A DNA stretch of 26,779 nucleotides from JBPYFK01 sp051984675 (GTDB lineage: Bacteria; Actinomycetota; Actinomycetes; Mycobacteriales; Pseudonocardiaceae). Within the stretch, counting starts at the first letter, position 1. Each line of letters starts with the position of its first letter. The position numbers were made by a program, and so were the translations under genes. Under the pieces are notes generated by a model. It saw nothing but the letters and a program-made list of their open reading frames with translations. It was not told where the DNA came from and did no database searches. The stretch covers positions 1 to 26,779 of the forward strand of contig JBPYFK010000091.1 of NCBI GenBank assembly GCA_051984675.1. Direction: 5' to 3'. Positions 23,301-26,779 of this stretch are shown here, piece after piece.

Positions 23301-24209
23301 GCCGGCCATGGAGTTGACGGAGTCCGTCAGGTCGCGCCAGGTGCCGGCGACGCCTGGCACTTGGGCTTGTCCGCCCAGTTGCCCCTCGGTACCGACCTCT
23401 CGGGCCACTCGCGTCACTTCGTCGGCGAATGCGGAGAGCTGGTCGACCATGGTGTTGAGGGTGTTTTTCAGCTCGAGGATCTCCCCGGAGACCTCGACGT
23501 CGATCTTTTGGGTGAGATCACCGCGGGCGACAGCGGTGGCCATCCGGGAGATGTCGCGGACCTGCTCGGTGAGGTTGCCGGCCATGGAGTTGACCGAGTC
23601 CGTCAGGTCGCGCCAGGTACCGGCGACGCCTGGCACTTCGGCTTGTCCGCCCAATTGCCCCTCGGTACCGACCTCTCGGGCCACCCGCGTCACCTCGTCG
23701 GCGAACACCGAAAGCCGATCGAGCAGCGAGTTGACCGTGGTGCTGAGGCCACCGAACTCACCATGCGGCTGGGAACCACTCGGCGGGCCGGGCATGCGCC
23801 GAGAGAGGTCGCCCTCGGCCACCGCCTCCAGCACGCGAGACAGCTCCGTTGTCGGTCGCAACAGGTCCTCGATGACCCCGTTCATCGCCGACCCCGCCAT
23901 CGACCAACCGTCCCCGTCGCCAGTGAGCTCGACCCGCTCACCAAGCTGTCCGTCCTTGCCGACCGCGGTTCGCACCCGATCCATCTCGCCAACCAACCGC
24001 TGGTTGCGCTCGGCGAGCTCATTGAACGCGGTGGCGAGTTCCGCGGACAGGCCGCCCCCGGTGGCCATGACGCGACGGCGGAAGTTGCCCCCGCACAGGT
24101 CCTTCATCCCGTCCAGCAGGCGCCTGAGCGACTGAATCTCGACCGTTTCCTCGTTCGCCAGCCATCGAGCGCCCGACGTGCCGACGCTCGATGAAATGTC
24201 CGTAGTCAC
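20355..24209 (-). CDS. Soluble hybrid histidine kinase with a HAMP array, GAF and receiver domains
   Basis: A protein of 1284 residues, counted from GTG 24209. About 120-627 are HAMP units, five of 92 residues plus a half. About 645-800 is a GAF domain, then a coiled coil (800-870). HisKA is at 873-940 with phosphoacceptor His880 (MANMSHELRTPLN). The ATPase domain is at 985-1110 (NLLSNAVKFTH, DTGIGI, GGTGLGL). A receiver is at 1160-1280 (acidic IIDDDP, Asp1210 in VLLDIMLPGLDG, Lys1262 in VTKPVD). No membrane helix is seen, so it should sense a cytoplasmic signal. The HAMP array recalls fungal group III (Nik1/Os-1) osmosensing kinases. GTG 24209 follows GGGGTGG; the frame is open to TTG 24299 (ATG 24242 between), but codons there are not GC-biased. 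Confidence 0.9.
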   Translation of the reverse strand: MTTDISSSVGTSGARWLANEETVEIQSLRRLLDGMKDLCGGNFRRRVMATGGGLSAELATAFNELAERNQRLVGEMDRVRTAVGKDGQLGERVELTGDGDGWSMAGSAMNGVIEDLLRPTTELSRVLEAVAEGDLSRRMPGPPSGSQPHGEFGGLSTTVNSLLDRLSVFADEVTRVAREVGTEGQLGGQAEVPGVAGTWRDLTDSVNSMAGNLTEQVRDISRMATAVARGDLTQKIDVEVSGEILELKNTLNTMVDQLSAFADEVTRVAREVGTEGQLGGQAQVPGVAGTWRDLTDSVNSMAGNLTNQVRSIAGMATAVARGDLTQKITVDARGEILELKTTLNTMVDQLSAFADEVTQLAREVGTDGRLGGQARIRGIGGTWKDLTVNVNEMAANLTSQVRNIATVATAVAGGDLSKKITVEAKGEVAALAETINTMVDTLRAFADEVTRVAREVGTEGILGGQAQVRDVAGTWKDLTDNVNSMAGNLTSQVRNIALVTSAIARGDLTKKIDVDARGEILELKTTLNTTVDQLSAFASEVTRVAREVGTEGKLGGQAEVEGVSGTWQRLTDSVNRLAGNLTEQVRAIAGVATAVTAGDLTQQITVDASGEILELKNNINQMIANLEETTTSNLEQDWLKTNLARISALMQGHRDLSAVASLLLSELVPLVSAQQGAFFLAQTDADGESVLERIASYGCRPPANMPARFRGCESLVGQAAADLRTIIVTDAPPSYASISFGLGDSAPANVVVLPVLFEGAALGVLELATVNEFSSVHLDLLEQLKRNIGVNLNTILANARTEALLAESQRLTQELRAQQDELQRSNTELEEKATLLASQNRDIEIKNTEIEQARLELEERAQQLSTASKYKSEFMANMSHELRTPLNSALILTKLLADNPEGHLSPKEVEFAQIIYSAGSDLLGLINDILDLAKVEAGRIELQPTPVSVKELVRYVETLCGPLVAEKGLEFSVQVAPDVPPSLNIASDRLRQILRNLLSNAVKFTHEGSVHMGIRLADPVELASDSPLRNADGLIAFDVCDTGIGIATDKLPVIFEAFQQADGTINRHYGGTGLGLTISRELTRLLGGELHVSSEPGVGSTLTLYVPPHRHPETVSEPGGAELAPALVDGAPTVSADDTAVDGPDPVKATDRQSRFNGEKVLIIDDDPRTVFALSTLLQQHGLCVRQAEDGATGIEVLHRDKDIVLVLLDIMLPGLDGYATAAEIRKEPEYADLPIIAVTAKAMKGDREKSLNASFTDYVTKPVDTEHLLRRIAVNLRTPSMRQ
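22329..23852 (-). repeat. Tandem 276-bp (92-residue) HAMP-unit repeats
   Basis: Units begin (minus strand) at about 23852, 23570, 23294, 23018 and 22742, with a sixth half unit from 22466. Each encodes VRxIxxxATAVARGDLTxKI, EILELKxTLNTMVDQLSAFA, DEVTRVAREVGTEGxLGGQA and VAGTWKDLTDxVNSMAGNLT, with few changes. The first unit is the most divergent. High identity points to recent duplication or gene conversion, and copy number could vary between strains. Confidence 0.88.
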
Positions 24210-24508
24210 CCTGGCCACCCCAAATCGGTTGGACAACGCCATGGCCGGCCCCGCACGCCGAATGAGTCCAGAATTCAAACGGAGTGTCTCGGTGCGCAAC
24301 GCACCGCATTAGGCGGCGGCGAACCGGGGCGCGCCCTCGTGAACTACCTGCCAGCGGCTCCGGCCTGCTCACGTTCTCTCAGCAACATCACGGTCCAGCC
24401 CCAACCCGGTCGCGGGCACAACGGCCTGGATGCGGCTTCGCACGCTGAGCTTGCCCGGGAAGGAGCAGACATATCGGCCTCGACAGTAAGCCGGAATCCT
24501 GCGTTCGA

Positions 24509-24525
24509 TAGGGACTTTTGTCCTA
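24509..24525. promoter_or_regulatory. DosR/DevR-like box (good match)
   Basis: TAGGGACTTTTGTCCTA is a near-palindrome with GGGAC and GTCC half-sites at DosR spacing (core GGGACTWWAGTCCC). It lies about 300 bp upstream of the preferred kinase start (minus strand) and 450 bp upstream of the gene at 24973. It could serve either one. Confidence 0.5.
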
Positions 24526-24583
24526 GGAGTTGAACGAATCTTCTCGGACCGCAGTGAGGGAAGCCTCCATATGGCGTGCGACC

Positions 24584-24698
24584 GAAGATCTTGAACCCTC
24601 AAGAGGCTTCATCGCCATCCCATCGACCTGGAGGTGGTGTCGGAGGACAGACGAAGGGTGTTCAAGATCAGTTTGTGGGGACCGATCTGAACACCCTT
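24584..24698. repeat. Three related GATCT(T)GAAC(A)CCC motifs forming hairpins
   Basis: GATCTTGAACCC occurs at 24587-24598. Its relative GATCTTGAACACCC is on the minus strand of 24656-24669, and GATCTGAACACCC is at 24684-24696. The last two form a long hairpin with arms AAGGGTGTTCA/TGAACACCCTT. There is no T-run after it, so an operator, an RNA structure or a mobile-element end is as likely as a terminator. Confidence 0.55.
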
Positions 24699-24972
24699 CT
24701 CATGGCATCTGAACGGTTCGGTCGTGGCCTGGATGCCTGACACCCTCCGGGGCGGGTCACGGCTGACTTCCGCCCGGGCCAGCATCTCGCTCATGATCAA
24801 GTCCCTGTCGAGAGGGTCTTGTGTCGGCTTGTGCCTGCGCTTGCGCAGGGTGCAACGTCGCCGCGCACGCAACGACCAGCCGCGTGGCGTCCGCGGCAGC
24901 ATCGTTCGCACCCAATCGGGTACCCGACAGGTGACGCACGACAGCCACTGCGGAGTGCGACAGGGGGTTGTG

Positions 24973-25413
24973 ATGACTGCTGGGGTTTCTCAGGCCGTGG
25001 AGGACATCTATCAGGCGCGGGATGCGCTGCGCGCCGCCGAGGCGTTTCAACGCGACGCCCAAGCCGTCACTGAGGAGGATCTCAGCGCGTTCGCCGCCGC
25101 GTTGCAGCAGACGCTGCTGGAGCTACAAACAGTCGCGGCGCTGTTGGCCGAGCAGGCCAGCCATATCGACCGGCGAGCGGTGCAGCAGCGGGCCCGTCGC
25201 GATGCTCCCGCCGACAAGCTTGACGAGGCAGTGGAGCATATGATCCATCTGGGCCAGGTGCTGGATCACGCCGCCGTGGAAGTCGGGCATTCCTGGCAGT
25301 CGAGCGAGTCCGCTCGCCACGACCTCGGCGCGGGCGCCGACACCGCCATGCCTGAGCCCCGACCCGAACGGGACAACGGTGGCAACGCCCAGGTGTCGCA
25401 GCATCGGACGTGA
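24973..25413 (+). CDS. Uncharacterised helical protein (146 aa)
   Basis: ATG 24973 with AGGGGG at 24962-24967 gives 146 residues. They are mostly amphipathic helix (VSQAVEDIYQARDALRAAEA, LSAFAAALQQTLLELQTVAA, DKLDEAVEHMIHLGQVLDHA), with a polar, probably disordered C-terminus. No membrane helix or catalytic motif is seen, and I do not recognise the family. Codon use is typical of the window, so it is likely a real gene. The longer frame from 24724 has poor coding character. Confidence 0.65.
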   Translation: MTAGVSQAVEDIYQARDALRAAEAFQRDAQAVTEEDLSAFAAALQQTLLELQTVAALLAEQASHIDRRAVQQRARRDAPADKLDEAVEHMIHLGQVLDHAAVEVGHSWQSSESARHDLGAGADTAMPEPRPERDNGGNAQVSQHRT

Positions 25414-25431
25414 GGCCACGGGAGGATCCCG

Positions 25432-25671
25432 GTGACCTGCACCGCCTACTGGTACGCCAGCCGCGAGGGCCTGCGGCCGTGGATCACGATCCGCGACGAG
25501 CGTGGTGCGGCCCTCAGCGGGTTCGAACTACCCCCGGGCAGGACGGCCAGGCTGGAACCGATGCCGAGCCGGCCGCGGCAGGATGATCCCAGGCGTGACC
25601 CGTGGACGCCAGCGACCTTGGATTCTCCGCTGCGGTCGGGCCTGTCTAGAGCGCATCGCCCGCTCGTGTGA
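25432..25671 (+). CDS. Uncharacterised small protein (79 aa)
   Basis: GTG 25432 has GGGAGG at 25419-25424 and follows the previous gene by 18 bp, so they are probably co-transcribed. The first 45 residues (CTAYWYASREGLRPWITIRD, then GFELPPGRTARLEPMPS) look like a small beta-rich domain. The remaining 35 are Pro/Arg/Ser-rich and may be read past the real coding region, for example after a frameshift. The family is not recognised. Confidence 0.42.
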   Translation: MTCTAYWYASREGLRPWITIRDERGAALSGFELPPGRTARLEPMPSRPRQDDPRRDPWTPATLDSPLRSGLSRAHRPLV

Positions 25672-25809
25672 CGAGGCGGCTCGTGGGACCACAGCCTGCT
25701 CGCCGCGGTCGTTTCCGTGGCCAAGCGTTGGCGGGGGTCCGCAAAGTCGTCTGTACTCCTTGGATTCGCCGCTGTGCCACGGGGATCAGTCCGTTCGGTG
25801 TGGCGCGGG

Positions 25810-26454
25810 TTAGCCACGGTCGCCGTGTTCGCGGGGTGGCGCGCTGCGGCGCTGATCGGCGACGTCGGCGGGGTCAGCGTCGGCCACGTCGTCGATGTCG
25901 TCCGGGAGGTTGTCGGCGTCCTCGGCGTTCGGGTCCACCGGCAGCTCGTCAGGATCAGGCGCGGTCATTGCGATCCCCTCCGTCGTGGTTGTCGTGGGCG
26001 AGCCTACGCCCCGCGCGGTCGGCGCGAGTGATCGACTCGGGCGTGGCCGGGTGGCCCGGCGGGGGGTGGGGAGTGCTGCAGCCACGGTGGGGGCCAGGCG
26101 TAGTCGGGGCAGTACTCCGGCGACATGGAGCACCCTGCGCAGCGCTGGTGGGCTGGCGGCCAGCCACAGTTGGGCGCCGTGGTGGGTGGCCAGGCGGTCG
26201 GCGAGCAGGAGCAGGTCCACACCGGCGAGGCCGAGGAAGTCCACTTCGTGCAGGTCCACGATGATCCGCTCGGCCTGGGCGAGGCCGGGCAGCAGTGCTT
26301 GGGCTAGTAGCGGGCGGGTGTGCCGGTCGATGTCGCCGGCGACCGCCACCACGGACACGCCGAGATGAGGATGGTGGGTGCGCACGTGCATCCACCCCGA
26401 CATACGCAGCTCGATCGGCAGCGTCGGCGTATCCGCAGCATGTTGGCCTGCCAT
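25810..26454 (-). CDS. STAS-domain protein (anti-sigma factor antagonist type) with acidic tail
   Basis: A 214-residue protein. Residues about 25-130 are a STAS domain (VSVVAVAGDIDRHTRPLLAQ, AERIIVDLHEVDFLGLAGVD, LLLLADRLATHHGAQLWLAA). The usual phosphorylatable Ser after FL(D/G) is Leu here (FLGLAG), so phosphorylation by an anti-sigma kinase seems lost. The last 50 or so residues are strongly acidic (ELPVDPNAEDADNLPDDIDD). An in-frame ATG at 25968 with GGAGGGG before it could make this tail as a separate 52-residue protein. ATG 26454 follows GGAGGTGAGG. Partner anti-sigma factors are not in the window. Confidence 0.82.
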   Translation of the reverse strand: MAGQHAADTPTLPIELRMSGWMHVRTHHPHLGVSVVAVAGDIDRHTRPLLAQALLPGLAQAERIIVDLHEVDFLGLAGVDLLLLADRLATHHGAQLWLAASPPALRRVLHVAGVLPRLRLAPTVAAALPTPRRATRPRPSRSLAPTARGVGSPTTTTTEGIAMTAPDPDELPVDPNAEDADNLPDDIDDVADADPADVADQRRSAPPREHGDRG

Positions 26455-26779
26455 GATCCTCACCTCCCGGTCCACGCGCGGGGTACTGCTGGATGGCTTA
26501 TGCGACTTCGCCGGTGCGGGCGCGGTCGGTGGTCGCCCAACGCCGTCATCCTTATCCTCCGCTTCCAGCTCCCATCTTCTTCACCCAAACAACCGACAAA
26601 CAACCAACTCAAGAGACTTGCAAACTTAGTCTCGCTGTCCCAGAATATGTGCCGTCGTAGGTTTGACAAGAGGGAAAGAGGGGGTGAGAGCACCATCCAC
26701 GGCAAGCCATGACCCTTCCTTCCACTGTCGGGGTGACGGCGCGCCCCCTGGACGATGAGGGCGAGCGGGACGGCGCGGC
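26455..26779. other. AT-richer promoter-like stretch and possible start of a gene
   Basis: This end of the window is clearly AT-richer (about 26560-26660), as promoter regions often are. ATG 26709 opens a frame (TLPSTVGVTARPLDDEGE) that is still open at the window end, but its ribosome binding site is weak. No other feature was found. Confidence 0.3.

Larger units (their letters stand above)
24300..24972. other. Intergenic region with regulatory and hairpin elements
   Basis: A 673-bp stretch lies between the kinase and the next gene. Short frames occur but none has a family match or convincing ribosome binding site. It contains a DosR-like box (24509-24525), a hairpin with CTTGA/TCAAG arms (24590-24603) and a strong long hairpin (24654-24698). 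The start-proximal part carries AGGGGG for the gene at 24973. Confidence 0.5.

Noticed and set aside
20406..24194. Long plus-strand frames opposite the kinase gene
   Set aside because: They mirror the kinase's HAMP repeats and third-position GC bias; the translations are low-complexity and match no family.
24724..24972. Upstream extension of the helical protein frame
   Set aside because: The residues are Arg/Ser-rich noise and the ribosome binding site before 24973 is good.

Overview
The window is high-GC DNA with mostly G/C third codon positions. It carries gene families typical of actinomycetes: GAF-ANTAR proteins, an Rv1733c-like membrane protein, STAS proteins, many TetR/XRE regulators and GTG starts. 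A Pseudonocardiaceae-like actinobacterium is the best guess. No rRNA, tRNA, CRISPR array or intact insertion sequence was seen.

Layout. (1) 1-2870 is a reactive-sulfur operon: a CstR-type persulfide sensor, a CsoR-family-like operator, a metallo-beta-lactamase/double-rhodanese fusion, a frameshifted TauE/SafE sulfite exporter and an overlooked 38-aa Cys-rich protein. (2) 2886-7501 is a divergent detoxification-type cluster. On the minus strand are an MFS exporter, a DUF2255 protein, a carboxymuconolactone decarboxylase-like protein, an alcohol dehydrogenase remnant and an MBL-fold hydrolase; on the plus strand are an XRE/MmyB regulator and a cupin. (3) 7620-8566 holds a truncated GntR regulator and two overlapping small genes between related palindromes. 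(4) 8898-10499 is a membrane protein with an ion-channel pore between two TrkA-N domains and an unusual AT-rich acidic tail. (5) 10611-13006 holds gene remnants (a molybdopterin oxidoreductase start joined to an SDR end, and an internally deleted PEP synthase), a TetR regulator and a small unknown gene. (6) 13245-17694 has three GAF-ANTAR proteins, a second TetR paralogue and a heptad-repeat coiled-coil protein. (7) 17966-20315, on the minus strand, has Hsp20, a broken GH65 glycosidase/phosphorylase, an Rv1733c-like protein and a broken universal stress protein. (8) 20355-24209 is a soluble hybrid histidine kinase with about 5.5 tandem HAMP units. (9) 24973-26779 has two unknown proteins, a STAS protein with an acidic tail, and possibly the start of another gene.

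Main idea. From about 11 to 24.5 kb the gene families (Hsp20, universal stress protein, Rv1733c-like, GH65, PEP synthase) resemble those of the mycobacterial DosR dormancy regulon. Six upstream regions carry sequences resembling the DosR/DevR box: two good matches (16155-16169, 24509-24525), two moderate and two weak. I read the region as a partly decayed dormancy/hypoxia-type stress island that keeps its regulators and sensors while several effector genes have broken down. This is an inference; no DosR protein is encoded here.
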